Positions 8,801-16,051 are shown, counted from the first letter of the stretch. The stretch is DNA of 27,694 bases from JAGWRA01 sp035534615 (GCA_035534615.1 DATLRO010000087.1:1-27694), one strand, 5' to 3'. The notes: a model not told the origin generated them from the sequence alone. Translations and numbers: made by a program.

Positions 8801-9060
8801 ACGGAGCGGTCCTGCGCCTGCGGCCGAAGCTCATGACGGTCGCAGCAGTGCTGGCCAGCCTCATCCCGATTCTCTGGGAGACCGGCGTCGGATCGGATGT
8901 GATGAAGCCGATCGCCACCCCGATCGTCGGCGGGATGATCACCTCCACCGTCAACGTGCTCATCCTCGTGCCGGTGCTGTTCGTGATGCTCAAGGAACGC
9001 GCCCGGCGCCGAGGCACGCTGCGCGCCTCGACCGCCCCGGATTCGGACGACGAGGCCTGA
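5833..9060 (+). CDS. CusA/CzcA-type heavy-metal RND efflux pump
   Basis: This 1075-residue inner-membrane proton antiporter has the usual HME-RND length. The N-terminus RNRFLVLLGTAVLTLGGIWA is TM1, followed by VPLDALPDISDVQVIIHT, a hallmark of the family. Proton-relay residues align with E. coli CusA by context: D404 in LVDAAIVIVEN, E956 in GIAVETAVVMMVYLNEA, and K999 in LRPKLMTVAAVLASL. Methionines sit where CusA has its metal-binding triad, in YMPTALPGIS, PLSMFDTTITL and IQNRLDMELTG, favouring Cu(I)/Ag(I) export. A Pro/Ala-rich insert of about 30 residues lies in the cytoplasmic loop near 425-450. It is the last gene of the metal operon. No cusR/cusS-like regulator is in the window. Confidence 0.93.
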   Translation: MIGAIIDWCARNRFLVLLGTAVLTLGGIWAIGRVPLDALPDISDVQVIIHTPWAGQPPDLIEDQVTYPIVTTLLAAPRVKAVRAESMFGDSYVYVVFDDGTDLYWARSRVLEYLQQLEGRLPAGAHPTLGPDATGAGWVYEYALTDTSHTYSLADLRSLQDWFLRYQLETVPGVAEVASIGGFVRQYQVRLDPNKLRAFHIPLSTVIDRVRASTNEVGGRLLELGGAEYMVRGLGYFKSLNDLATVPVATVNGTPVLVRDLGTVAFGPDIRQGVAEWNGDGETVGGIVIMRDGMNALNVIDGVKQKLAALAPSLPPGVRVVPAYDRSTLIEESVATLRRALLEEALIVSLVIILFLFHFRSAFIPIISLPVAVLASFIPMYYLGISTNIMSLGGLALAIGVLVDAAIVIVENGYRRLSERQEALAAAPAPGAQPGPPEGAPAPAATVTGRERRQILLQAAKQVGPAIFVSLLIIVVSFLPVFLLEAQEGRMFRPLAWTKTLAVGFSSVLAITLVPVLMLVFMRGRLRPERRNPVSRITQAVYLPILRLCLRFPKTVLLVNLAFLALTLPLAARIGSQFMPPFYEGSALYMPTALPGISITQASALLQEQDRIIRSFPEVQSVFGTAGHSDSATDNAPLSMFDTTITLKPRHEWRPGMTYDRLIQQMDARLQFPGLTNTWTMPIQNRLDMELTGIKTPVGLKIQGPSLDGIQQVGARIQQVLSRLPEVRSVFAERVSQGFYVNIDVDRAQAARYGLTVGDVQQAVTSGIGGEDIAENIEGRARYPVNVRYNRDFRDNLQELNQVLLATPTGAQIPIGEVARISFSRGPASIRDEDGALTGYVYVDLKTADYGRFVAAATRQLQSRLRLPAGFTYHWSGEYEFQLRAERRLALIVPVVFLLIFTLLYLLFRSVAEAFMLLVPTIYALTGGLLLQWWLGYEFSVAVWVGYIALFGIAVETAVVMMVYLNEALDARLQSGRALSARDVLDAATDGAVLRLRPKLMTVAAVLASLIPILWETGVGSDVMKPIATPIVGGMITSTVNVLILVPVLFVMLKERARRRGTLRASTAPDSDDEA

Positions 9061-9092
9061 GGAGGACCGGCCCGGCCGCCCGGAATGGCGGT

Positions 9093-9112
9093 CGCCGGCT
9101 TCCACGCCGGCG
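9093..9112. terminator. GC hairpin downstream of the pump gene
   Basis: A perfect 7-bp stem CGCCGGC / GCCGGCG closes on a six-base loop TTCCAC, 32 bases after the pump stop. There is no T-run after it, so intrinsic termination is uncertain. It resembles in size and loop length the hairpins after bioA and panB. Confidence 0.35.
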
Positions 9113-9168
9113 CCGGCGCGGATCGGATCGATACGGCGGATCGCCCCGATGTGTGATAGAGATCGGCG

Positions 9169-10254
9169 ATGCGCACGTCCACCACGACTCGACACTCGCG
9201 GCGGCTCCCCGGGGCTGTTTCGGCCGCGCTGCTCGCGCTCGCCTTGACCGGCCTGACGGGCGGCAGCCGGCTGACGGCCGGCGCCGCCGCACCCACGACG
9301 ATCGCCCTGCCTGGCGGCGCGGCCGGCATCGGGTTCGACGACCTGCAGTTCTCGGCCGCCCTGGATCGCGTGCTGGTGCCGGCCGGACGGACCGGGAATC
9401 TCGATCTGATCGATCCGGCCACGCGCGCCGTCACGGTGATCCCCGGCTTCAGCGCCACCGGGCGGTTCGGGGGCGGGCACGACGAGAGTGTGACGTCGGT
9501 CACGGAAGCCGGCCGCTGGCTGTTCGCCACCGACCGGACGGCCGGCCGCGTCGACGTCATCGATCCGCGGCGGGCGCGCATCGTCGCGTCGACGCGCCTG
9601 GCGTCCGGACCTGATTATGTGCGGTACGTGGCGCCCACGCACGAGCTGTGGGTCACCGAGCCCGGGCGCGATCGGATCGAGGTGTTCCGGCTGTCCGGCG
9701 ACAATCCGCCCATTCCCGGGCACGCCGGGTTCATCGCCGTGCCGGGCGGACCCGAATCGCTGGTCGTCGACGCGTCGAACGGGCGCGCCTACGCGAATCT
9801 GTGGGCGGGACGATCAATCGCGATCGACCTGAAGACGCGGCGGATCGCCGGCCGCTGGGCCAACGGCTGCCGCGGCTCGCGGGGCCTCGCGCTCGATCCC
9901 GATCGCGGCTGGCTGTTCGCCGGCTGCGCCGAGGGGAAGGTCACGGTGATGGATCTCGCGCGCGGGGGACGGCTGATCAGCAGCGCCCGCACCGGCACCG
10001 GCGTCGACATCATCGACTACAACCCCGCGCTCCGGCACCTGTACGTGCCGGCCGCCACCAGCGCCACGCTGTCGATCCTGGCCGTGTCCGGCACGGGGCG
10101 GCTGTCCGTCATCAGCACCCTTCCGGCGGATCGCGGCTCACACTGCGTCGTGGCGGACACGCACGACCAGGCGTACGTCTGCGATCCGCGGCACGGCCGG
10201 CTGATCGTCGTGCGCGATTCGTCCGCGCCGGCAGGCCGGGGAGGCCGGCTCTGA
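9169..10254 (+). CDS. Secreted seven-bladed YncE-like beta-propeller protein
   Basis: This 361-residue exported protein has a basic N-terminus and hydrophobic core (AVSAALLALALTGLTGG), then a propeller. Seven blade strands can be seen, each ending in a D- or F-type repeat: VPAGRTGNLDLIDPATR, LFATDRTAGRVDVIDPR, LWVTEPGRDRIEVFRL, AYANLWAGRSIAIDLKTR, LFAGCAEGKVTVMDLA, LYVPAATSATLSIL and AYVCDPRHGRLIVVRD. Four cysteines lie in the last four blades (NGCRG, AGCAEG, SHCVV, YVCDP). YncE/NHL-like propellers bind ligands or proteins; no catalytic residues are evident. It lies 108 bases behind the pump gene with a hairpin between, so co-transcription is possible but not certain. Its link to metal handling is unproven. 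Confidence 0.75.
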   Translation: MRTSTTTRHSRRLPGAVSAALLALALTGLTGGSRLTAGAAAPTTIALPGGAAGIGFDDLQFSAALDRVLVPAGRTGNLDLIDPATRAVTVIPGFSATGRFGGGHDESVTSVTEAGRWLFATDRTAGRVDVIDPRRARIVASTRLASGPDYVRYVAPTHELWVTEPGRDRIEVFRLSGDNPPIPGHAGFIAVPGGPESLVVDASNGRAYANLWAGRSIAIDLKTRRIAGRWANGCRGSRGLALDPDRGWLFAGCAEGKVTVMDLARGGRLISSARTGTGVDIIDYNPALRHLYVPAATSATLSILAVSGTGRLSVISTLPADRGSHCVVADTHDQAYVCDPRHGRLIVVRDSSAPAGRGGRL

Positions 10255-10418
10255 GACACAGTCACCCGCCAGCCCCTGACGTGTGTCGCCGCCGCACCGG
10301 ACTGGCATGATGCCCGGGGCGGGCGCGGCGCGGCGACGTAGCCGCTGCGGGCCCGGCCGGGGCCGTCCCGCGCGCGTCGCCTCGCGGCCGCGCTTTCCGG
10401 CTTTCGGACCATGACGTG

Positions 10419-10438
10419 TACAATGGCTCTTTTGGAGA
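10419..10438 (+). promoter_or_regulatory. bioB -10 box (TACAAT) and Shine-Dalgarno
   Basis: TACAAT at 10419-10424 matches five of six -10 positions, and GGAGA at 10434-10438 sits six bases before the bioB ATG, so the leader is short. A weak TTCCGG at 10395-10400 is the only -35 candidate, at 18-base spacing. I saw no BirA-type operator (TTGTAAACC with its inverted partner) overlapping it, so biotin repression is not supported by sequence. The rest of 10255-10444 is GC-rich with no visible gene. Confidence 0.5.
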
Positions 10439-10444
10439 GCCTCG

Positions 10445-11434
10445 ATGCCGTCGGTCCGCCACGACTGGACACACGAAGAAATCGCCGCCGTCTACGCCAC
10501 GCCGCTCCTGGAGCTGGTGTTTCAGGCGCAGACGCTGCACCGCGCGTCTCACCCGCCCAACCAGGTGCAGGGGTGCGCGCTGCTCAGCATCAAGACCGGC
10601 GCCTGCCCTGAAGACTGCGCCTACTGCCCGCAGTCGGCGCACTATCACACCGAGGTCGAGCGCCGCGAGCTGCTGAGCGTGGACGACACGCTGGCCGCCG
10701 CCGCGCGCGCCCGCGCGAACGGGGCCACGCGGTTCTGCATGGGCGCGGCCTGGCGGCAGGTGCCGGACGGACCGGCGTTCGACCGCGTCCTGGACATGGT
10801 CCGGGGCGTCCGGGCGCTCGGCATGGAAGCGTGCTGCACGCTGGGGATGCTCACGCAGCGCCAGGCCGAGGCGCTGGCCGACGCCGACCTGACGGCGTAC
10901 AACCACAACCTCGACACGTCGCCGGAATTCTACGGGCAGATCATCACGACGCGCACCTATCGCGACCGGCTCGAGACGCTCGCCCGCGTCAGGCAGGCCG
11001 GGATCACCGTCTGCAGCGGCGGCATCATCGGCATGGGCGAGGGCCGGGCGGACCGCATCGGCCTGCTGCAGCAGCTGGCGTCGCTGGACCCGCATCCGGA
11101 GAGCGTCCCGATCAACCTGCTGGTCCGCGTCGAAGGGACGCCGCTGGCCGGACAGGCCGACGAAGATCCCCTGGAGTTCGTCCGGATGATCGCCACGGCC
11201 CGCGTCCTGATGCCGGCGTCGTTCGTCCGGCTGAGCGCCGGCCGGCTGTCGCTGTCGGACGAAGCGCAGGCGCTCTGCTTCCTCGCCGGCGCCAATTCGG
11301 TGTTCCTGGGCGACACGCTGCTCACGACGCCGAACCCGCTCGCGGACGCGGACCGGCGCCTGTTCGCGCGCCTCGGGCTGACGCTGCAGCCGACGGCCGG
11401 CCATCCGCACGCCATCCATGAACGACGGGACTGA
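10445..11434 (+). CDS. bioB: Biotin synthase
   Basis: This 329-residue radical-SAM enzyme inserts sulphur into dethiobiotin, the last step of biotin synthesis. The [4Fe-4S] motif CxxxCxxC is C54, C58 and C61 in GACPEDCAYCPQS. Further family signatures are FCMGAAWR, MEACCTLGMLT, YNHNLDTSPEFY, TVCSGGIIGMGE, PINLLVRVEGTPL, VRLSAGR and ANSVFLGDTLLTT, so both the SAM and [2Fe-2S] cluster ligands appear intact. Length is normal. A good GGAGA site precedes the ATG. It is first in the operon, and its end overlaps bioF by 17 bases, implying translational coupling. Confidence 0.97.
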   Translation: MPSVRHDWTHEEIAAVYATPLLELVFQAQTLHRASHPPNQVQGCALLSIKTGACPEDCAYCPQSAHYHTEVERRELLSVDDTLAAAARARANGATRFCMGAAWRQVPDGPAFDRVLDMVRGVRALGMEACCTLGMLTQRQAEALADADLTAYNHNLDTSPEFYGQIITTRTYRDRLETLARVRQAGITVCSGGIIGMGEGRADRIGLLQQLASLDPHPESVPINLLVRVEGTPLAGQADEDPLEFVRMIATARVLMPASFVRLSAGRLSLSDEAQALCFLAGANSVFLGDTLLTTPNPLADADRRLFARLGLTLQPTAGHPHAIHERRD

Positions 11435-12584
11435 GCGGCTCGAACGACGGGTGCGGCGCGGGCTGCAGGCGCTGGAACGCCGCGGCCTCCAGCGGGCCCT
11501 GCGACCGCCGTCCGGCATCGATCTCTGCTCGAACGACTATCTCGGCCTGTCGACGCATCCGCTGGTCGCGCAGCGCATGATCGACGCCGTGCGGCGCGAG
11601 GGGTGCGGCAGCACCGGCTCGCGCCTGCTGCGCGGCGAGCGCGCGGCGTTCGACGCGGTCGAGCGGCGGTTCGCGGCCTGGAAGGGAGCCGCCCGCGCGC
11701 TGTACTTCTCCAGCGGCTACCTGGCCAACCTGGCGGTGCTCACCACCTTCGTCGAGCCGGGCGACCTGCTCTACTCCGATGCCGCGAACCACGCCAGCCT
11801 GATCGACGGCATGCGCCTCTCGCAGGCGCGGCGCGTCATCCTGCCGCATCGCGACGTCGGCGCGCTGGCGCAGGCGCTGGAAGCGGATGCCGGCCCCGGC
11901 CAGCGCTTCCTCGTCACGGAATCGCTGTTCAGCATGGACGGCGACCACGCGCCGCTGCGGGACTATGCCGCGATCTGCCGGGACCGGCAGGTCACGCTGA
12001 TCGTGGACGAGGCGCACGCCGTCGGCCTGTACGGCGACCGCGGCAGCGGCCTGCTGGAGGCGTGCGGCATCGACGCGGACGCGGTCCTCTCCATCAACAC
12101 GGCCGGAAAGGCGCTCGGCGTGGCCGGCGCGTTCGTGGCCGGCCCGGCGTGGGCGATCGAGTACCTGATCCAGCGGGCGCGGCCCTTCATCTTCTCCACG
12201 GCGGCGCCACCGCCCGTCCTCGCAGCGCTCGACGCAAGCCTGACCGTGATCGAGACCGAGCCGGGGCTCCGCGAGCGGCTGCACGCGCGGGCACGTTATC
12301 TGCGTGCGCGCCTGGCCGCCGAAGGCCTCGACGTTCCGGCCGACGGATCCCAGATTGTGCCGATCGTGATCGGCTCGAACGCGCGGGCCGTCGCCGTCGC
12401 CGACGCGCTGCAGCAGCAGGGGTTCGACGTCCGGGCCATCCGGCCGCCGACCGTCCCTGAGGGGACCGCCCGCCTCCGCATCGCCGTCAACACCGGCCTG
12501 ACCGAGGCGATCCTCGACCGGTTCGCCGCCGCGCTGGCCGCCGCGCTCCGACACGTCGACACATGCTGCGCGGCCTCTTCGTAA
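11418..12584 (+). CDS. bioF: 8-amino-7-oxononanoate synthase
   Basis: This 388-residue PLP enzyme condenses pimeloyl-ACP/CoA with alanine to give KAPA. Signatures in order are LCSNDYLGLSTHPLV, GCGSTGSRLLRG, FSSGYLANLAVL, SDAANHASLIDGMRLS, ESLFSMDGDHAPL, VDEAHAVGLYGDRGSGL and INTAGKALGVAGAFV, where K231 is the PLP lysine. A related glycine C-acetyltransferase is the main alternative, but the position in a bio operon settles the call. The ATG lies inside bioB and has no strong Shine-Dalgarno sequence. The 3' end overlaps bioD by 22 bases. Confidence 0.95.
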   Translation: MNDGTERLERRVRRGLQALERRGLQRALRPPSGIDLCSNDYLGLSTHPLVAQRMIDAVRREGCGSTGSRLLRGERAAFDAVERRFAAWKGAARALYFSSGYLANLAVLTTFVEPGDLLYSDAANHASLIDGMRLSQARRVILPHRDVGALAQALEADAGPGQRFLVTESLFSMDGDHAPLRDYAAICRDRQVTLIVDEAHAVGLYGDRGSGLLEACGIDADAVLSINTAGKALGVAGAFVAGPAWAIEYLIQRARPFIFSTAAPPPVLAALDASLTVIETEPGLRERLHARARYLRARLAAEGLDVPADGSQIVPIVIGSNARAVAVADALQQQGFDVRAIRPPTVPEGTARLRIAVNTGLTEAILDRFAAALAAALRHVDTCCAASS

Positions 12585-13228
12585 CCGGCACCGACACCGG
12601 CGTCGGCAAGACGGTCACGTCGGCGGCCCTGATGATCCGGTACCGGCCGCAGGGACCGATCCGGTACTGGAAGCCGGTCCAGACGGGCATCGAATCGGAC
12701 GATGACACGGCCGAGGTGGAGCGCCTGGCGGACTGTGCGGCGGACGAGATCCTGAACAGCGGCGTCCGCCTGCATGATCCCGTCTCGCCGCATCTCGCGG
12801 CGCAGCGACACGGATCGCGCATCGATCTCGGCGCCCTGCTCGACCGTTTGCCCGGCGACGCGCCGCGCTGGACGTGGATCGTCGAGGGGGCGGGCGGCGT
12901 GCTCGTGCCGCTCAACGAGCGCGAGCTCATGGTCGACCTCATGCGGCGGCTCGGCCTTCCGGTCGTCGTGGCGGCGCGGTCGGCGCTCGGGACGATCAAC
13001 CACACGCTGCTCACGGTCGAAGCGCTGCGGCGGCGTGATCTCCCGGTCGCCGGCGTGGTCATGGTCGGCGACGCGGATGACGACAACCGTGCGGCCATCG
13101 AGCAGTACGGCCGCGTCCGGGTCGTCGGCTGTCTGCCCCGGCTGGCGCCGCTGACGGCCGGGCGGCTGGCCGCCTGGGTCTCGACCGCGCTGGATCCGGA
13201 CGGCGGTCTGCTGGAGCACATGCGATGA
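12563..13228 (+). CDS. bioD: Dethiobiotin synthetase
   Basis: This 221-residue ATP-dependent enzyme closes the ureido ring of DAPA with CO2. The P-loop GTDTGVGKT occupies residues 9-17, followed by RYWKPVQTGIE, the substrate-binding lysine region, HDPVSPHLAA, and the Mg-binding VEGAGG at 107-112. The LGTINHTLLTVEAL segment is also typical. Length is normal. The start overlaps the bioF end, and the last four bases ATGA are shared with the start of bioA, so all three are co-translated. No frameshift or missing catalytic residue was seen. Confidence 0.96.
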   Translation: MLRGLFVTGTDTGVGKTVTSAALMIRYRPQGPIRYWKPVQTGIESDDDTAEVERLADCAADEILNSGVRLHDPVSPHLAAQRHGSRIDLGALLDRLPGDAPRWTWIVEGAGGVLVPLNERELMVDLMRRLGLPVVVAARSALGTINHTLLTVEALRRRDLPVAGVVMVGDADDDNRAAIEQYGRVRVVGCLPRLAPLTAGRLAAWVSTALDPDGGLLEHMR

Positions 13229-14577
13229 ATCACGCACGCGACCTGGTGGCCCGCGACCGCGCGAGCGTCTGGCATCCGTACACGCAGATGCAGACGGCGC
13301 CCGATCCGCTGCCCATCGCCAGGGGCGAGGGCGTCTATCTCTACACGGAAGACGGGCGGCGCATCCTGGACGGCATCTCGTCGTGGTGGGTGAACATCCA
13401 CGGCCACGCGCATCCCAGGCTGAACGCGGCGCTCACCCGGCAGGCGCAGCAGATCGAGCAGGTGATCTTCGCCGGCTGCACGCACCGGCCGGCGGTCGAC
13501 CTGGCCGAACGGCTGCGGGCCGTGCTGCCCGCCGGCCTGACACGCGTCTTCTACTCGGACAACGGCTCGACCGCCGTCGAAGTCGCCCTCAAGCTCGCGT
13601 ACCAGTACTGGCAGAACCGCGGGGAGCCGCGGCGGCGCCAGTTCGTCACGCTGCTGCACGCCTACCACGGCGACACGATCGGCGCCATGTCCGTGAGCGA
13701 GGCGTGCGTGTTCACCGCGCCGTTTCAGCCGCTGTTGTTTCCCGTTGCGCGGGTGCCGTCGCCGTACTGCTACCGCTGCCCGGTCGGCCTCACGCGCGCG
13801 TCGTGCCGGATCGACTGCCTGGGCGGGCTGGAGGAGCACCTGCGGGCGCACCGCGGCACCGTGGCCGGCGTCCTGATCGAGCCGATGCTGCAGGGAGCCG
13901 GCGGCATGATCGTCTGGCCGGCCGAATTCCTGGCCGGGGTCCGCCGTCTGTGCGACGAATACGACACGCTCATGATTGCGGACGAGGTCTTCACCGGGTT
14001 CGGCCGGACCGGCCGGATGTTCGCGTGCGAGCACGCCGCCGTGACGCCCGACGTGATCTGCCTGTCCAAGGCGCTGACCGCCGGCTACCTCCCGCTGGGG
14101 GCGACGGTCACCACCGACGCCCTCTACGACACGTTTCTGAGCGAGGATCGCGCGAAGGCGTTCTTCCACGGCCACTCGTTCACCGCCAACCCGCTCGCGT
14201 GCGCGGTGGCGCTGGCCAGTCTCGACCTGTTCGCCGAGCAGGATCTGCTGTCCCGCGTGCGGGCGCTCGAGCGACAGCTGCAGGCGGGGCTGGAGCCGCT
14301 GCGTGCGCTGCCGGTGGTCGGCGACGTCCGGGTGCTCGGCGGCGTGGGGATCGTGGAGTTGACGGAGACGCCGGAGGCGTCCGGCCAGGCGGGGTATCTC
14401 AACGAGATCGGCCCGCCGCTCGCGCAGGCGTTCATCGACCGCGGTCTGCTGCTGCGGCCGCTCGGGAACGTGCTCTACTTCGTCCCGCCCTACGTGATCA
14501 CGGAAGCCGAGACCGACTGGGCGCTCGGACAGATCGCGGAGGTGCTGCAGGAGATCGCCGACCGGCAGCACGCCTGA
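13225..14577 (+). CDS. bioA: Adenosylmethionine-8-amino-7-oxononanoate aminotransferase
   Basis: This 450-residue class III PLP aminotransferase converts KAPA to DAPA. Seen are VWHPYTQMQTA, GISSWWVNIHGHAHP, FYSDNGSTAVEVALK, LLHAYHGDTIGAMS, LIEPMLQGAGGM, ADEVFTGFGRTG and CLSKALTAGYLPLGA with PLP lysine K282. A four-cysteine cluster, C182, C185, C194 and C198 in the PYCYRCP region, marks the longer subfamily that includes the lysine-using BioA (BioK) of Bacillus subtilis. The amino donor, SAM or lysine, therefore cannot be assumed. It is the last gene of the operon, and a perfect hairpin overlaps its stop codon. No bioC, bioH or bioW lies in the window. Confidence 0.95.
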   Translation: MNHARDLVARDRASVWHPYTQMQTAPDPLPIARGEGVYLYTEDGRRILDGISSWWVNIHGHAHPRLNAALTRQAQQIEQVIFAGCTHRPAVDLAERLRAVLPAGLTRVFYSDNGSTAVEVALKLAYQYWQNRGEPRRRQFVTLLHAYHGDTIGAMSVSEACVFTAPFQPLLFPVARVPSPYCYRCPVGLTRASCRIDCLGGLEEHLRAHRGTVAGVLIEPMLQGAGGMIVWPAEFLAGVRRLCDEYDTLMIADEVFTGFGRTGRMFACEHAAVTPDVICLSKALTAGYLPLGATVTTDALYDTFLSEDRAKAFFHGHSFTANPLACAVALASLDLFAEQDLLSRVRALERQLQAGLEPLRALPVVGDVRVLGGVGIVELTETPEASGQAGYLNEIGPPLAQAFIDRGLLLRPLGNVLYFVPPYVITEAETDWALGQIAEVLQEIADRQHA

Positions 14578-14596
14578 CCGCCACGCCGGTCAGGCG
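14571..14596. terminator. Perfect 10-bp hairpin spanning the bioA stop codon
   Basis: CGCCTGACCG (14571-14580) pairs fully with CGGTCAGGCG (14587-14596) around the loop CCACGC. The bioA TGA at 14575-14577 lies inside the left arm. There is no T-run afterwards. It is the likely 3' end structure of the biotin operon, acting as terminator or as an exonuclease block. Confidence 0.5.
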
Positions 14597-14831
14597 CCCG
14601 CGGGCGCGCCAGCAGACCCGGTCCGGGCCCCTTCATCCAATCTGAAGGTCACGTCAAGCCTCCGCCCGTCGCTCACTCGCTGCTCGATCGAATCGATGAC
14701 AATGCAACATCCGGGGAGCCGCGCTCGGTCCACGAGGGTTTCCACCGCGGGATGCGGATTCCCGCTTCCGCAGGAATCAACAAGAGGGCTATGGGGTACA
14801 GGCGCGCGAAGAGCGCTTCTCAGGTTTCGTT
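14597..14831. other. Gap between bioA and the YjbQ-like gene, with a possible gene remnant
   Basis: There is no convincing gene here. On the minus strand an open frame ending at TGA 14590-14592 has protein-like composition in its last 50 codons (GCCIVIDSIEQRV, GRRLDVTFRLDEG), but no ribosome site and no recognisable domain. It may be the tail of a decayed gene. A REP-like palindrome lies at 14757-14778. Confidence 0.3.
14757..14778. repeat. Second REP-like palindrome, diverged
   Basis: GATTCC (14757-14762) pairs with GGAATC (14773-14778), with two inner pairs after one mismatch. Read on the minus strand the loop is GGAA, again GNRA, inside TGCGGAAGCGGGAATCC. This matches the element at 2222-2239 in arrangement, with several base changes. 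Confidence 0.4.
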
Positions 14832-15899
14832 TCAGAGGAACCGGTACAGCGTGACGTCGACATGGCGGACACCGGCGGCGGCGTGGCGCCACTGCACCAG
14901 AATCGGGCTCTGGTAGGTCCCCTGGACGATCGCGCCCCGGCCCGGCGTGTGACGGTCGGACACCAGGAAGCTCACCGACCGCTTCATCCGCAGGAACCGC
15001 GAGGCCGGAACGCCAATTATGCGCGCGAGCAGCCGCTCGATGAGCGACTCGTTCAGGCCCAGCGCCTCGACCAGCCGGTTCAGCGTCCGCACCATGTCGT
15101 ACTTGGCGTAGTCGAGCGTCTTGAGCGGAATCGCCCGCGGATCCTGCCACGCGTGACGCCCCTTCTCGACCATGAAGCGCAGCGGGGACCGCAGCACGTC
15201 CCGCAGGTCGTACCGCATCAGCAGCGTCTCGTACTCGTTCACCGTCAGCCCGGCGTGGCGCTCCGTGCTCACCAGATCGAGCCGCACGCGCCCCTTCACC
15301 ACCCCGTGCCGCGCCGCCAGTTCGGCCACCTGTTCGTAAAACCCGAGATCGCGGTGACGCAGGTTGATGGAATCCACGGGATGGCCGGAGACCGGCACGA
15401 CCATCCGCGTCCGCCACACCTCGACCTCTTCGTTGTACCCGACGATGCTGGTCGTGCGACGGCGCGGCCGGCCGTCGTAGACGCCGTCCAGGTCCACGAA
15501 ATTGACCGCATCGGCCGGACGATTCACGTACGTCACGCAGGGGCTGAGCCCGGACGCCATGAAGGCCAGGTGGGAGTCGGCATTCCGCGGCTCGACCACC
15601 CGCTGCTCGTCGGACAGTTCCTCCCGCTGATCCAGATTGTCGTGACGGTACCTGGCCCCCTCGGGAAACATGGTCCGGAAGGTCTCCACGTACCGGGTCA
15701 GCCCGTCACGACGCTGGTTGAGCCGTGACGCGAGGCTCTGCTCCAGATAGCCGGCTGTCGTGTGAAACGAACAGTACAGGCAGCGGCGGTACGCATCGAG
15801 CACGTCACCGAAGACTTCGGTGGCGCGACGGCGTACATCAATGACGTCGAACCTGGACCGCGGCTGCAGGTCGAGGGTCAGCTCAAGAGGCGTCAGCAC
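14832..15899 (-). CDS. YjbQ/UPF0047-like domain with a long C-terminal extension
   Basis: This protein has 355 residues, against about 140 for E. coli YjbQ. Residues about 5-160 follow the YjbQ plan: a first strand LELTLDLQPRSRFDVIDV, CSFHTTAGYLE (compare the family's HTTA histidine), YRHDN, then NADSHLAFMASGLSP, matching the family's HAHL-ASLLGPS metal-site segment, and a closing VNFVDLDGVYDGRPRRR. YjbQ proteins have weak thiamine-phosphate-synthase-like activity and no settled role. The remaining 195 residues (GYNEEVEVWRTRMVVPVSG onward, ending VDVTLYRFL) match nothing I recognise; LTVNEYETLLMRYDLRDVLR and RMKRSVSFLVSDRH are characteristic strings. Start GTG at 15899 has GAGG eight bases upstream, and TATTAT further up. 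Confidence 0.62.
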   Translation of the reverse strand: MLTPLELTLDLQPRSRFDVIDVRRRATEVFGDVLDAYRRCLYCSFHTTAGYLEQSLASRLNQRRDGLTRYVETFRTMFPEGARYRHDNLDQREELSDEQRVVEPRNADSHLAFMASGLSPCVTYVNRPADAVNFVDLDGVYDGRPRRRTTSIVGYNEEVEVWRTRMVVPVSGHPVDSINLRHRDLGFYEQVAELAARHGVVKGRVRLDLVSTERHAGLTVNEYETLLMRYDLRDVLRSPLRFMVEKGRHAWQDPRAIPLKTLDYAKYDMVRTLNRLVEALGLNESLIERLLARIIGVPASRFLRMKRSVSFLVSDRHTPGRGAIVQGTYQSPILVQWRHAAAGVRHVDVTLYRFL

Positions 15900-15925
15900 C
15901 GGCAGTTCCTCACCCTAACCCTTTG

Positions 15926-15931
15926 ATAATA
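15926..15931 (-). promoter_or_regulatory. Candidate -10 box (TATTAT) for the YjbQ-like gene
   Basis: The minus strand reads TATTAT, five of six -10 matches, 26 bases before the GTG start, in one of the few AT-rich spots of the region. No good -35 was found. Confidence 0.4.
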
Positions 15932-16051
15932 CCCGAATGTGCGGTTCTTCACACGGGGTGCCCGGCCGCTGCCGGAACCGGCCGTGCAAACGGGGCTCCC
16001 GCCGGCCGGCCGGGCCGGATCCCGGCGTGCGCCGGAAGACGGCAGACAACG

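Noticed and set aside
5743..9723. 1326-codon open frame on the minus strand opposite the pump gene
   Set aside because: It is Arg/Asp/His-rich and mirrors the codon-position bias of the genuine pump gene on the plus strand; no domain is recognisable.
10285..10337. 8-bp inverted repeat GTCGCCGC / GCGGCGAC after the propeller gene
   Set aside because: The loop is 37 bases and the arms are simple GC words expected by chance in this composition.
12487..14571. 694-codon minus-strand frame across the biotin genes
   Set aside because: It is the antisense shadow of bioD and bioA, which have complete catalytic motifs.
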